Origin: an uncultured Christensenella sp.
Lineage (GTDB): Bacteria > Bacillota > Clostridia > Christensenellales > Borkfalkiaceae
Length of the DNA stretch: 64,000 bases
NCBI GenBank assembly: GCA_905203015.1
Contig: CAJKUC010000003.1
Span: 1-64,000, forward strand
Direction: 5' to 3'
Below, piece after piece: positions 32,925 to 41,920 of the stretch (the stretch's first letter is position 1; the number at the start of each line of letters is the position of its first letter). A program made the translations under genes and the position numbers. Under the pieces are notes generated by a model. The model had not been told where the DNA came from. It ran no database searches and saw only the letters and a list, made by a program, of their open reading frames with translations.

Positions 32925-34088
32925 ATGGAAATGGGCGGAATAACGGAAAGAATCTATCTCGATCATGCGGCTTCCACGCCGCTCGACGAAGACGTGTTGC
33001 GGAAAATGCTTCCGTATTTTACGCAGAATTTCGGAAACGCGAATTCGCAGCATTATTTCGGCCGTCGCGCGATGGCGGCGCTCGACGACGCACGCGGAAC
33101 GATCGCTTCGCTGATCGGGGCGAAAGAAAACGAAGTGTTTTTCACTTCGGGCGGCACGGAAGGGGATAATATCGCCATGTTCGGCGCGGCGCACGCCATG
33201 GCGAAAAAGGGCAGAAAAAAATTGCTTGTTTCCGCCGTGGAACATTATGCCGTTTCCGTTCCCGCGGAACGGCTCGCCGAAGAGGAAGGCTTCGATCTTC
33301 GCCTGATCCCCGTGGATAAACGCGGCGCGATCGATCTCGGTTTTCTGCGCCGCGAAGCGGACGAAAACACCGCGCTCGTATCCGTGATGACGGCGAGCAA
33401 CGAACTCGGCACGATCGAGCCCGTGAAAGAGGCGGCGGAGATCGCGCATGCCGCGGGCGCGCTGTTTTTCACCGACGCCGTGCAGGCGGCGCCCTATCTT
33501 CCGCTGAACGTGAAAGAAACGAACGTCGACGCCATGGCGTTTTCCGCACATAAATTTTACGGGCCGAAAGGCACGGGGATTCTGTACGTAAAAAGCGGCG
33601 CGCCCGTGGAACGATTGATCGTGGGCGGAGAAAACGAAAACGGGTTCCGCGGCGGCACGGTGAACGTGGCGGGTGCGGTTGGCGCGGCGGCGGCATACGA
33701 AAAAGCCGTGCGGGAAACGGAAGAAAACGATAAAAAAATCCGCGCGCTCAAAGATTTGTTCGTCAAAGAAATATCCGCGTATCCGTTTGCGCATATAAAC
33801 GGCGGGATCGGCGAAGATTGCGTTCCTTCCGTACTGAATCTTCGGCTCGACGGCGCGGATAATCAGACGATGCTGAATCTGATGGATTTAAACGGAATAG
33901 CCGCTTCCGCGGGATCTGCCTGTGCGGGCGGGGATATACAGCCGAGCCGCGTACTTTTGGCGGCGGGCTTCACGCCCGAAGAGATTAAAAATTCTTTCCG
34001 CCTCAGTTTCGGAAAGTATAATACGGAAGAAGAAATGCGCCGCGCCGCAAAAATCATCGGCGATCTGGCAAAACGCCTGATCGGCTGA
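32925..34088 (+). CDS. Cysteine desulfurase (NifS/IscS family)
   Basis: A 387-residue PLP enzyme, fold type I. It opens IYLDHAASTPLDEDVL, has FFTSGGTEGDNIAMFG, the PLP lysine in MAFSAHKFYGPKGTG and the sulfur-carrying Cys in SAGSACAGGDIQPSRVLL. It removes sulfur from cysteine for Fe-S clusters or thiolated tRNA. ATG 32925 is chosen because AAAAGGTG lies before it; GTG two codons upstream is possible. There is no iscU or thiI next to it; a ferredoxin gene follows beyond a repeat. Confidence 0.93.
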   Translation: MEMGGITERIYLDHAASTPLDEDVLRKMLPYFTQNFGNANSQHYFGRRAMAALDDARGTIASLIGAKENEVFFTSGGTEGDNIAMFGAAHAMAKKGRKKLLVSAVEHYAVSVPAERLAEEEGFDLRLIPVDKRGAIDLGFLRREADENTALVSVMTASNELGTIEPVKEAAEIAHAAGALFFTDAVQAAPYLPLNVKETNVDAMAFSAHKFYGPKGTGILYVKSGAPVERLIVGGENENGFRGGTVNVAGAVGAAAAYEKAVRETEENDKKIRALKDLFVKEISAYPFAHINGGIGEDCVPSVLNLRLDGADNQTMLNLMDLNGIAASAGSACAGGDIQPSRVLLAAGFTPEEIKNSFRLSFGKYNTEEEMRRAAKIIGDLAKRLIG

Positions 34089-34101
34089 TCGCGCGTAATT
34101 T

Positions 34102-34190
34102 CGGTTAGCCTGAAATAACTTTTTCGGTTAGCGGAAAACAACCGCTCGGTTAGCAAAAAGCAACCGTACGGTTAGCCGGAAATAACTTGA
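34102..34190. repeat. Four-copy 22-bp direct repeat (CGGTTAGC units)
   Basis: CGGTTAGC begins at 34102, 34125, 34147 and 34169, giving periods of 23, 22 and 22 bases. After each core comes a short variable stretch and then a related AAATAAC or CAACC segment. The copies lie between the cysteine desulfurase stop and the ferredoxin promoter. The period is about two helical turns, which would place all cores on one DNA face. Confidence 0.8.
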
Positions 34191-34250
34191 AAAAAATCGA
34201 AAAAATAGCAAAAAAAACAGAAAAAAGCGCGAAAAAAAGCCTTAAAACCG

Positions 34251-34279
34251 TTTACGCGACGGAAAAAATGTGTTATAAT
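34251..34279 (+). promoter_or_regulatory. Promoter of the ferredoxin gene
   Basis: TTTACG at 34251-34256 and TATAAT at 34274-34279 with a 17-base spacer; the ATG is 34 bases further. Confidence 0.7.
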
Positions 34280-34313
34280 ATAAGCACAAAATCCCAAGGG
34301 AGGTACTTATATC

Positions 34314-34484
34314 ATGGCACATAAAATTTCGGATGAATGCGTAGCATGCGGTGCGTGCGCTGAGACCTGTCCCGTAGGAGCGATCGCTCCCGCCGGAGAC
34401 AAATACGTGGTAGATCCCGATGTATGCGTTGATTGCGGCGCTTGCGAAGACGGATGCCCTACCGGTGCGATCAAAGCGGAATAA
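34314..34484 (+). CDS. 2[4Fe-4S] ferredoxin
   Basis: A 56-residue clostridial-type ferredoxin. Both cluster motifs are complete: CVACGACAETCP near the N-terminus and CVDCGACEDGCP near the C-terminus, each CxxCxxCxxxCP. GGGAGG lies before the ATG. It carries electrons at low potential for reductases, hydrogenases or the oxygen-defence enzymes; the partner cannot be told. It is a single-gene transcript with a promoter and terminator, and is preceded by the 22-bp repeat. Confidence 0.97.
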   Translation: MAHKISDECVACGACAETCPVGAIAPAGDKYVVDPDVCVDCGACEDGCPTGAIKAE

Positions 34485-34506
34485 GCACGGATCGGTCACA
34501 CAGACG

Positions 34507-34542
34507 AAAAAAAGCGCGGGGAAGTTTTGCCTTGCGCTTTTT
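34507..34542 (+). terminator. Intrinsic terminator after the ferredoxin gene
   Basis: AAAAAGCGC pairs with GCGCTTTTT; the T run follows in the 3' arm. Confidence 0.75.
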
Positions 34543-34571
34543 CTCTCGTTAAAATGAAAAAGGAAAACGGC

Positions 34572-35324
34572 ATGTGCTCTTCCGAACAGATTTCTTCAGA
34601 AAAAACAAAAGACGAATCCGTCGTTGCGGAAGATCTCGGATTTTCGCGCGTGATATATCAGGATAAACGCTTGTATCGCTTTACGTCCGATTCCGTGCTT
34701 CTTTCCCGCTTCGTCCGCGCGAAGACGGGGGATAACGTGGCGGATTTCTGCGCGGGCTGCGGAATTGTGGCGTTTCATTTTTATCTTTTAAACGGCGGGG
34801 CGGAAGAGCCGCAGAATAAAAAACGTCTTCGTTTTACGCTGTTTGAATTGCAGAAAAATCTTCTGTCCCTTGCCGTGCGGACGGCGCGTGAAAACAACTT
34901 CGATTGTTTTTCGTTTGAAGAGGGGCGCTTGCAGGATTTGCCCGCAAGATACGCGGGGAAGTTTTCGCTCGTTTTATGTAATCCTCCCTATGAAAAAGGC
35001 GGGTTTGACGGCGGAGTGTACGAGAAAGCGATCTGCCGTAAAGAAATCACGATCACTTTTCCCGAAATCGTCGTCGCGGCGAAAAAAGCGCTGAAATTCG
35101 GCGGCAGATTCGCTTTCGTCCAGCGCGCCGATCGTTCCGCCGAGGCGATCGCGATTTTAGGCAAAAACGGCTTTGCCGTGAAGCGCATGCGTTTCGTTGC
35201 GGCGAAAGCGGAAGAAAAGCCGTATCTTGTAATGATCGAAGCCGTTCTCGGCGGAAAAGAGGGTACGGAAGTGCTTCCCGTCCTGGTAAACGAAGCAAAA
35301 CAGGGCGGAAAAACGGGCGCGTGA
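34572..35324 (+). CDS. tRNA1(Val) adenine-N6 methyltransferase-like protein (YfiC/TrmN6 type)
   Basis: A 250-residue SAM methyltransferase. It has LYRFTSDSVLLSRFVRAK, SAM motif I NVADFCAGCGIVAFHF, and the catalytic LVLCNPPYEKGG (NPPY) of N6-adenine methyltransferases. It probably modifies A37 of tRNA, the activity of the E. coli member. ATG 34572 is selected since AAAAAGGA lies 8 bases before it; ATG 34554 lacks a ribosome site. It precedes rsmI, the usual neighbour in Firmicutes (yabB-yazA-yabC). Confidence 0.87.
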   Translation: MCSSEQISSEKTKDESVVAEDLGFSRVIYQDKRLYRFTSDSVLLSRFVRAKTGDNVADFCAGCGIVAFHFYLLNGGAEEPQNKKRLRFTLFELQKNLLSLAVRTARENNFDCFSFEEGRLQDLPARYAGKFSLVLCNPPYEKGGFDGGVYEKAICRKEITITFPEIVVAAKKALKFGGRFAFVQRADRSAEAIAILGKNGFAVKRMRFVAAKAEEKPYLVMIEAVLGGKEGTEVLPVLVNEAKQGGKTGA

Positions 35325-35478
35325 GCGGAAAAAAGTATCGCGTGCATTACAAGTTTTTTTTACGGGACGAAAAAATCGCCTGCGGAGAAACAGTATAAAA
35401 TTTATCGCGCTTAAAAACGCGATGCAGAACGTCGCTGAAAAACAGTAAGCAGAAAAAAGCAAAAAAGGAGAAAAGGCT

Positions 35479-36288
35479 ATGGTAAGTTTCGTTGCCACCC
35501 CCATCGGGAATCTCGGAGATATAACGTTCCGCGCTGTGGAAACGCTGAAAAACGCAGACGAGATCTGGTGTGAAGACACCCGCCATACGCTCCGCCTGCT
35601 GAACGCTTACGAAATCAAAAAACCGCTTTTCTCCTGCCACAAATTCAACGAACGTCAGGCGGCGGAAAAGATTGCCGCGGCGGCGCAGTCGGGCAAAAAT
35701 ATCGCTGTGGTGTCCGATGCCGGCATGCCGGTGGTGTCCGATCCCGGGAATATCGTCTGCGAAGTGCTGAAAGAAAAAGGCGTGGAATACACGATCGTTC
35801 CGGGGGCGAACGCCGCGCTTTGCGCGTTGATTTTATCCGCCCTGCCCGCCGATAAATTTCTGTTCATAGGTTTTCTTCCCGAAAAAGCGGGCGAAAAACG
35901 CGCCCTTCTCGAAAAATATAAAGACGTGGAGGCAACGCTCCTTTTTCACGTCGCTCCGCAGGATGTGGATTCCGACGTACGCGCCATGTGCGAGGTTTTC
36001 GGTGATCGTCGGGCGGCGGCGGTGCGCGAAATCACGAAAATACACGAAGAGAGCACGCCGTTTCTTCTTTCGGAAGGCCTTCCGGGAGAAAAACGCGGAG
36101 AATACGTGCTCGTGGTGGAGGGCGCGTCCGGAAAAGAAAATCCGCTCTGCGCTCTTTCCGAAACGGAACATATTCTTCATTATATGCGCCTCGGCTACGA
36201 TAAAAAAGAAGCCTTGAAACTTGCGGCGAAGGATCGGGGCGTGCCGAAGTCTGCGTTATATCCTTTTTCGGTTAATCTGCACGTTTGA
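35479..36288 (+). CDS. rsmI: 16S rRNA C1402 2'-O-methyltransferase
   Basis: A 269-residue tetrapyrrole-methylase-fold protein. Motifs are FVATPIGNLGDITFRAVETL, WCEDTRHTLRLL, AVVSDAGMPVVSDPG and VPGANAALCALILSAL, all characteristic of RsmI/YraL. It methylates the ribose of C1402 in the decoding centre. AAAAAAGGAG precedes the ATG. Downstream it converges with spmB across 171 bases in which I see no gene. Confidence 0.95.
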   Translation: MVSFVATPIGNLGDITFRAVETLKNADEIWCEDTRHTLRLLNAYEIKKPLFSCHKFNERQAAEKIAAAAQSGKNIAVVSDAGMPVVSDPGNIVCEVLKEKGVEYTIVPGANAALCALILSALPADKFLFIGFLPEKAGEKRALLEKYKDVEATLLFHVAPQDVDSDVRAMCEVFGDRRAAAVREITKIHEESTPFLLSEGLPGEKRGEYVLVVEGASGKENPLCALSETEHILHYMRLGYDKKEALKLAAKDRGVPKSALYPFSVNLHV

Positions 36289-36459
36289 AAAACGTCGCGC
36301 TTTTCGAATCGCTCGTTTTTGAAACGTGCAGTTCGTTTATTATGCGGGGCGTAAACCTCGTCTGAAAAACGTTGCGCTTCTTTGTCGCGTCTGCGTTTTC
36401 CGCTTGTTACATACGCCCGTGTGTGCTTCTTTGCGGAAAGCCTCGCGCTTTGTTTTCTC

Positions 36460-36972
36460 CTACATCACGCGGCATAAAAAGCACGCGAAAATCACCGATA
36501 ACGCATAAGAGGTCAGGCAGATCCACAGCGCGGCGGTGATTTTTTTTCGTCTGATCTGCGAAAAATACACCGCGCTCACGTAAAAAATCGTTTCGTTGCC
36601 TCCGAAAATCACGCACGCGCAACGCCCGATATAACTATCCGTTCCGTGCGCCGCAAGGATCCTCGAAAGCACGGCGGTAGAGCCGCTTCCCGAAAGCGGC
36701 TTCACCAGAATCAGTTCGCATAATTCCGCAGGAACGCCCGCGGCGGAAAAGACGGGTGCGGCATACTTCAGAAAAATATCGGAAAGCCCGCTTTTTTCAA
36801 ACAGAGAAGAAATCATCGTAACGGCGGCGATATACGGAAATACGGATAAAATCAGAGGCGGGGCTTTTTTCGCGCCGCGAATGAACGATTCGTATACGTT
36901 CACGTTCCGTACTGCCGCAAAAACGAACGTAATCAGAAACAAAGCGGGGATCAGGCAGGAAAGAACGTTCAT
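36460..36972 (-). CDS. spmB: Spore maturation protein B
   Basis: A 170-residue membrane protein of the nucleoside-recognition (Gate) domain family. Diagnostic stretches are FIRGAKKAPPLILSVFPYIA, AELCELILVKPLSGSGSTAV and CACVIFGGNETIFYVSAVYF. In Bacillus SpmA and SpmB are needed for dehydration of the spore core. The start ATG overlaps the end of spmA by 4 bases. Length is close to the known family. Confidence 0.93.
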   Translation of the reverse strand: MNVLSCLIPALFLITFVFAAVRNVNVYESFIRGAKKAPPLILSVFPYIAAVTMISSLFEKSGLSDIFLKYAAPVFSAAGVPAELCELILVKPLSGSGSTAVLSRILAAHGTDSYIGRCACVIFGGNETIFYVSAVYFSQIRRKKITAALWICLTSYALSVIFACFLCRVM

Positions 36973-37643
36973 ACCGTTCCCGCCTCCGCTCGTTTCGATT
37001 TTTCCGCGCTTGCGGCAAAATCCGTTCTTTTTCGTCTGCTCGCGGCGTCTTTTCTTCGCATGGATTTCCGTCCGATTTTTTTCTTTTCTTTCGGCTTGTA
37101 TACGAAAATCACCACGGGCAAAGCCGTAAGAAGAAAAAAGAGCGACGATAATAAAATCGGGCAAACCACCGACGACGGCGCAAGGCTTCCCGCCGCCGTG
37201 CGCAGTGCGATCACGGAAGTGGGAATCGCCTGCAGCGAAGCGGCGTTAAGCGTAAAGAGTACGGCAAGCGAATAATCGCGGTATTTGCTCTCGCTTTCGC
37301 CCATCAGCGCCGCCGCCCGTACGCCGTAGGGCGTAGCGAGCGCGCCGAGCCCGAGAAGATTGGCGGAAACGTTCATGCATACGCATTCCGCCGCGTGCGG
37401 GTCGTCCGATCGGAAAAGCGCGCGTACGGGCTTTTTAAGAAATTTCGCGATCGCGGCGGTAACGCCCGAATCTTCCCACAGTGCGGATAAGCCGCAGAAT
37501 ACGCAATACGACGAGAGCAACGCCATGCAAAGCGCGGCGGCGGAAGAGGCGGAAGATAACAGCGCGGGCAGAAATTCTTCGGGCGAAACGAATAAAAGCC
37601 TTGCGGAACAGGCGATAAATACGGCGGCGAATAATACGTTCAT
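36969..37643 (-). CDS. spmA: Spore maturation protein A
   Basis: A 224-residue membrane protein. Conserved parts are LWEDSGVTAAIAKFLKKPV, NLLGLGALATPYGVRAAALM, FTLNAASLQAIPTSVIALR and SSVVCPILLSSLFFLLTAL. It is the partner of spmB. The last 50 residues are a Lys/Arg-rich extension not expected in the family. The ATG at 37641-37643 has no strong ribosome site; the frame is open further upstream, but the family homology starts here. Its upstream region also carries the metG promoter in the opposite direction. Confidence 0.9.
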   Translation of the reverse strand: MNVLFAAVFIACSARLLFVSPEEFLPALLSSASSAAALCMALLSSYCVFCGLSALWEDSGVTAAIAKFLKKPVRALFRSDDPHAAECVCMNVSANLLGLGALATPYGVRAAALMGESESKYRDYSLAVLFTLNAASLQAIPTSVIALRTAAGSLAPSSVVCPILLSSLFFLLTALPVVIFVYKPKEKKKIGRKSMRRKDAASRRKRTDFAASAEKSKRAEAGTV

Positions 37644-37751
37644 ATCGTATTGTATGATCGTTTCCGCCTCTTTATTATCGCGGAACGCCTCGAAAAAATC
37701 GTTTTGCGTCGATTTTAAGCATACGAAAAAAACGAAATCGCCCGCGTTTGC

Positions 37752-37780
37752 TTTACTTTTTTCTTTCAAAGTTGTATAAT
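37752..37780 (+). promoter_or_regulatory. Promoter of metG
   Basis: TTTACT at 37752-37757 and TATAAT at 37775-37780, 17-base spacer. The short leader of about 70 bases leaves no room for a T-box. Confidence 0.7.
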
Positions 37781-37857
37781 CAAAAGAAAACGACAAAAAG
37801 AACAAAACGTCGGCGGAAGTAAGAGCGGCAGAAAAACTTTCGTCGCGGAGGATTGCA

Positions 37858-39885
37858 ATGAGCGAAAAACAGAAATTTTATATAACGACGGCGATCGCGT
37901 ACGCTTCGGGCAAACCGCATATCGGCAACACTTACGAAGCCATTCTCGCGGATTCGATCGCGCGCTTCAAACGTAAAGAGGGCTATGAAGTGTTCCTGCA
38001 GACAGGCACCGACGAGCACGGGCAGAAAATCGAGGAAAAGGCGGCGGCGGCGGGCGTCACCCCGCAGGAATACGTGGATAAAGTTTCCGCCGAAATCCGC
38101 AGAATCTGGGATAGCGTGAATACCTCTTACGATAAATTCATCCGCACTACGGATAAAGATCACGAGAGAGTCGTCGCCGAAATCTTCCGTAAATTTTACG
38201 AACAGGGCGATATATATAAAGGCAGTTACGAAGGCTGGTATTGCACGCCCTGCGAATCCTTTTTCACAGAAAGCCAGTTGGTAAACGGCAAATGCCCCGA
38301 TTGCGGCAGAGAGGTGAAACGCGAAAAGGAAGAAGCATACTTTTTCAGAATGGGGAAGTACACCGACAGGCTGATCGAACACATCGAATCGCACCCCGAA
38401 TTTATCCGCCCCGTTTCCAGAAAGAACGAGATGATGAATAACTTCCTTAAAAAGGGCGTGCAGGATCTGTGCGTTTCCCGTACCTCGTTCAAATGGGGCA
38501 TCCCCGTGGATTTCGATAAAAAGCACGTGGTTTACGTCTGGCTCGATGCTTTGACGAATTACATCACGGGCATCGGCTACGATGTGAAAAATCCGTCCGC
38601 GCAGTTCAAAAAATTATGGCCCGCCGATCTTCACCTGATCGGAAAGGACATTTTGCGTTTCCACACGATCTACTGGCCTATTTTTCTGATGGCGCTCGGC
38701 TTGCCTCTGCCCAAGCAGATTTTCGGTCACCCGTGGCTGCTTTCCGGGGAGGACAAGATGTCCAAATCCAAAGGCAACGTGATTTATTCCGACGATCTCG
38801 TACGCCTCTTCGGCGTAGACGCCGCAAGATATTACGTGCTTCACGAAATGCCTTTCGACGACGACGGCGTGATTTCGTGGGATCTTTTCACCGAAAAGTA
38901 CAATTCCGATCTTGCCAACGTGCTCGGAAATCTCGTTTCCCGTACGATCGCCATGATCGGCAAATATTTCGGCGGCACGGTTACGCTTCGTTCCGGGGCG
39001 AAAAACGAGGAAACCGACGAAGAGTTTAAAAATACGGTGTGCGCCGCCGTTAAAACGGTGAAGGAAAAGGCGGACGAACTTCGCGTCGCCGATGCTCTTT
39101 CCGCGATTATGGCTGTGTTCCGCCGCGCGAATAAATATATCGACGAAACCGCGCCCTGGGTGCTTGCGAAGGAAGAGGAAAAGAAAGGCCGTCTGAACGA
39201 CGTATTGTATAATCTCTCGCAGGCGATCGTAATCGGCGCTTCGCTGCTTGCGCCGTTCCTTCCCGATTCGTCCGCGAAAATTCTCGCGGCGTTCGGCGCG
39301 GAAGAACGCTCGTTTGAAGAGTGCGGAAGATTCGCTTTGCAAAAAACGGTTTCCGTTACGCAGATATCGCCGCTTTTCGCCAGAATGGACGCGAAACTCC
39401 TCGCGCCGGAAATAGAAAAAATCCGCGCGGAACAAATCGCGCAGGCGGCCGGCGATAATGCCGCCGCGGGCGGTAAAACCGAGTCGGAGGCAAAAGGCGA
39501 AGAAAAGAAAAACGCGGCGAAAGAGAATAAAAAAGAGGAGAAAGACGGCGATACGGCGGCGGAAATTTCCATTGACGATTTTGCAAAAGTCCGCTTGCAG
39601 GTAGGCGAGATCGTCGCCTGCGAAAAAGTGGAAAAATCCTCTAAATTATTGCACGAAACGGTGAAATTCGGCGACGAAACGCGTTCCGTGGTGTCGGGGA
39701 TCGCAAAGCATTTTGCGCCGGAAGATCTGATCGGCAAAAAAGTGGTGTTCGTCACCAATTTAAAGCCCGTGAAACTTTGCGGCATACTTTCCGAAGGAAT
39801 GATTCTCGCGGCGGAAGACGACGAGGGAAATTTTGCCCTGATCTGCCCCGAAAATAATGTGAAGAGCGGCACGGTTCTCGGCTGA
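37858..39885 (+). CDS. metG: Methionyl-tRNA synthetase with C-terminal tRNA-binding domain
   Basis: A 675-residue class I synthetase. The HIGH-equivalent is KPHIGNTYE at residues 19-27, and KMSKS is at residues 300-304. A zinc knuckle is present as CTPCESFF and CPDCGRE. After the anticodon-binding helices a Lys/Glu/Ala-rich linker leads to an EMAP/Trbp111-like OB domain with VRLQVGEIVACEKVEKSSK and VTNLKPVKLCGILSEGMI. It charges tRNA with methionine for initiation and elongation. CGGAGGA precedes the ATG. tatD follows, as in many Firmicutes. Confidence 0.97.
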   Translation: MSEKQKFYITTAIAYASGKPHIGNTYEAILADSIARFKRKEGYEVFLQTGTDEHGQKIEEKAAAAGVTPQEYVDKVSAEIRRIWDSVNTSYDKFIRTTDKDHERVVAEIFRKFYEQGDIYKGSYEGWYCTPCESFFTESQLVNGKCPDCGREVKREKEEAYFFRMGKYTDRLIEHIESHPEFIRPVSRKNEMMNNFLKKGVQDLCVSRTSFKWGIPVDFDKKHVVYVWLDALTNYITGIGYDVKNPSAQFKKLWPADLHLIGKDILRFHTIYWPIFLMALGLPLPKQIFGHPWLLSGEDKMSKSKGNVIYSDDLVRLFGVDAARYYVLHEMPFDDDGVISWDLFTEKYNSDLANVLGNLVSRTIAMIGKYFGGTVTLRSGAKNEETDEEFKNTVCAAVKTVKEKADELRVADALSAIMAVFRRANKYIDETAPWVLAKEEEKKGRLNDVLYNLSQAIVIGASLLAPFLPDSSAKILAAFGAEERSFEECGRFALQKTVSVTQISPLFARMDAKLLAPEIEKIRAEQIAQAAGDNAAAGGKTESEAKGEEKKNAAKENKKEEKDGDTAAEISIDDFAKVRLQVGEIVACEKVEKSSKLLHETVKFGDETRSVVSGIAKHFAPEDLIGKKVVFVTNLKPVKLCGILSEGMILAAEDDEGNFALICPENNVKSGTVLG

Positions 39886-39945
39886 TCCGATCGCCGATAC
39901 GGCGAAAATAAAAGGTCGTATACGAAAAACGGAGGAAAAAAACGG

Positions 39946-40767
39946 GTGAAAGAATATGCAGACGTGCATTGCCATCTTACGGACGAAGCCGATTATGCGA
40001 ATATCGGCGGAGCGGAAGAGGCGATTGCGCGGGCGCGACAGGCGGGCGTGAATAAAATAATCGTCAGCGGATTCGATCTTCCCTCGTCCGCGCGGGCAAA
40101 AGAAATCGCGGCGGCGCACGACGGCGTATATTTCTGCGCGGGATTTCAGCCGGAAGAACTGAAAATTTACGAAAACGACGAGGCTGCCGCCGTCGGCGAT
40201 CTGAAAAAAATCGAAGAGATCGCACAAGATAAAAAATGCGTGGGGATCGGCGAAATCGGGCTGGATTATCATTTTCCCGATCATTCGCCGAAAGAACTGC
40301 AACGCGCGTTTTTCGTCAAACAACTCCGCATAGCCGATAAACTTTCTCTTCCCGTCGTGATTCACAGCCGCGAAGCCTGCGCCGATACGCTGGCGATATT
40401 GCACGAAAACCGCGCGCTTTTAAAAAAGGGATTTCTTATGCACTGTTTTTCGTATGCGGCGGAAACGGTGAACGAATTTTTATCGCTCGGCGCGTATTTT
40501 TCGTTCGGCGGCGTATCCACGTTCAAAAAGGCGGAAAAAGTGCGTCGGGCGGCGGTGATCGTGCCGAAAGAAAGGATTCTTACGGAAACGGACAGCCCGT
40601 ATTTAACGCCCGAGCCGTTTCGCGGAATTTTTCCGAACGAGCCGAAAAATATCCCGTATATCGCGGCAAACCTCGCTTCGTTGCGCGGCGAAAACGAAGA
40701 GGAATTCTGCGCGGCGGTCATCGGAAACGCAAAGCGGCTTTTTTCCGCGCTCGGCGAATCTGTTTGA
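39946..40767 (+). CDS. tatD: TatD family metal-dependent deoxyribonuclease
   Basis: A 273-residue TIM-barrel hydrolase. Metal ligands are visible in YADVHCHLTDEADY, GIGEIGLDYHF, VVIHSREACADT, FLMHCFSYAAETV and LTETDSPYLTPEP. TatD enzymes are 3'-5' DNases used in repair and turnover. The start is GTG with ACGGAGG before it. It follows metG by 60 bases. The next gene is the radical SAM protein that is named for its association with TatD, a fact supporting both calls. Confidence 0.95.
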   Translation: MKEYADVHCHLTDEADYANIGGAEEAIARARQAGVNKIIVSGFDLPSSARAKEIAAAHDGVYFCAGFQPEELKIYENDEAAAVGDLKKIEEIAQDKKCVGIGEIGLDYHFPDHSPKELQRAFFVKQLRIADKLSLPVVIHSREACADTLAILHENRALLKKGFLMHCFSYAAETVNEFLSLGAYFSFGGVSTFKKAEKVRRAAVIVPKERILTETDSPYLTPEPFRGIFPNEPKNIPYIAANLASLRGENEEEFCAAVIGNAKRLFSALGESV

Positions 40768-40870
40768 TTATTTTTTCGTTTACCGAAAAATCGGCAACGC
40801 AACCGTCGGCGCATGCGGTCGCTTGTATGCGGAAGTAAGTTATAAGTTTTTTAAGGATAAAAGTATAATT

Positions 40871-41920
40871 ATGAGCAGAAACAGAAATAATCGTCGTTTC
40901 GGCGGCGAAAACGGCAATAACGGCGAAACCCAAAGCGGAGAGAATCGTAACGGCGAAAATCGGAATAGAGAAAATCGCGGGAACGGAGCGCCTCGTCAGG
41001 GGCAGCCCCGTAATGCGGGAAACGCCGCAAACGGCGGCGCGGGAAGTGTACAGAACGGCCGCGGCGCGGGTGAAAAACAGAATTTTCGCGGCGAAAGAAG
41101 GCAGAACGTAAATTCGCCGAAGCAAAACGGGGGCAACGCGGGGAACGGGCAGAACCGGAACGGCAACGCGGCACCGGCAAACAATAACGGCGGAAACAAT
41201 GCGAATCGTTTTCGCGGAAACAATAACGGCGGAAAGCAGAAAAACCGCGCCGCGAACGTCGCAAATAACGGTAATCGCAACGCGGGGGCGGTAAACAGAA
41301 ACGACGAAAACCGCAAAGATACCTATGTATACGAACTCGACGGCAACGTGTATATCAATCTCACGAACAAATGCTCGAACGGTTGCGAATTCTGCGTGCG
41401 TAACGAGCGGGCGAGTTACTACGGAAATTACCTTTGGATCCGTCACGGCGATCCCACGGCGGAACAGGTGATCGCCGCGCTGTCGGGCAAAAATCTGTCG
41501 GCGTATAAAGAACTCGTGTTCTGCGGCTTCGGCGAGCCTACGTATAAAATGAACGAAATGATCGCCGTTGCCGATTTCGCTCATGAAAAAGGCATGAAAA
41601 CGCGCCTGAACACCAACGGGCAGGGCAATCTGATCAATAAACGCGACATTGTTCCCGAACTCAAAGGCAAAATCGATCTTGTGAACGTGTCGCTCAACGC
41701 GCCCGACGCGGAAAGTTATCAGAAAATCTGTCATTCGATGTTCCGCCTCGACGCGTTTCCCGCTCTTGTGGAATTTGCGAAAAGTTGCGTGAAAAACGGC
41801 GTGGCGTGTCGCTTCTCCGTGGTGGATTGTATCGGGGAAGACGCCGTTGCTTCCTGTAAACGCCTTGCCGAATCCGCAGGCGTGCCGCTGTACGTAAGAA
41901 AGTATATCGCGGACAGTTAA
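40871..41920 (+). CDS. TatD-associated radical SAM protein with Asn/Gly/Arg-rich N-terminal region
   Basis: A 349-residue protein in two parts. Residues 1-149 are low complexity and dominated by Asn, Gly and Arg, with runs such as GENRNGENRNRENRGNG, and no predicted fold. From residue 150 a compact radical SAM domain begins: VYINLTNKCSNGCEFCVRN with the cluster cysteines C168, C172 and C175 (CxxxCxxC), then FCGFGEPTYKMNEM as the glycine-rich SAM segment and VNVSLNAPD. The domain matches the TatD-linked radical SAM family, normally only about 200 residues. The start has only a distant AAGGAT. Function and substrate are unknown for the family. Confidence 0.85.
   Translation: MSRNRNNRRFGGENGNNGETQSGENRNGENRNRENRGNGAPRQGQPRNAGNAANGGAGSVQNGRGAGEKQNFRGERRQNVNSPKQNGGNAGNGQNRNGNAAPANNNGGNNANRFRGNNNGGKQKNRAANVANNGNRNAGAVNRNDENRKDTYVYELDGNVYINLTNKCSNGCEFCVRNERASYYGNYLWIRHGDPTAEQVIAALSGKNLSAYKELVFCGFGEPTYKMNEMIAVADFAHEKGMKTRLNTNGQGNLINKRDIVPELKGKIDLVNVSLNAPDAESYQKICHSMFRLDAFPALVEFAKSCVKNGVACRFSVVDCIGEDAVASCKRLAESAGVPLYVRKYIADS

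Noticed and set aside
32727..33794. Upstream extension of the PAP2 frame through the cysteine desulfurase gene
   Set aside because: The extra 356 codons are antisense to a clear cysteine desulfurase, and a perfect promoter for the short form lies at 32733-32761.
34102..34190. CRISPR array
   Set aside because: The repeat core is 8 bases with 22-base period and the intervening bases are related to each other, so there are no unique spacers. No cas genes are present.
36289..36459. A gene or RNA between rsmI and spmB
   Set aside because: Only short frames without ribosome sites and one weak stem were seen in these 171 bases.
37781..37857. T-box leader for metG
   Set aside because: The leader is only about 70 bases and has neither a T-box sequence nor a terminator.
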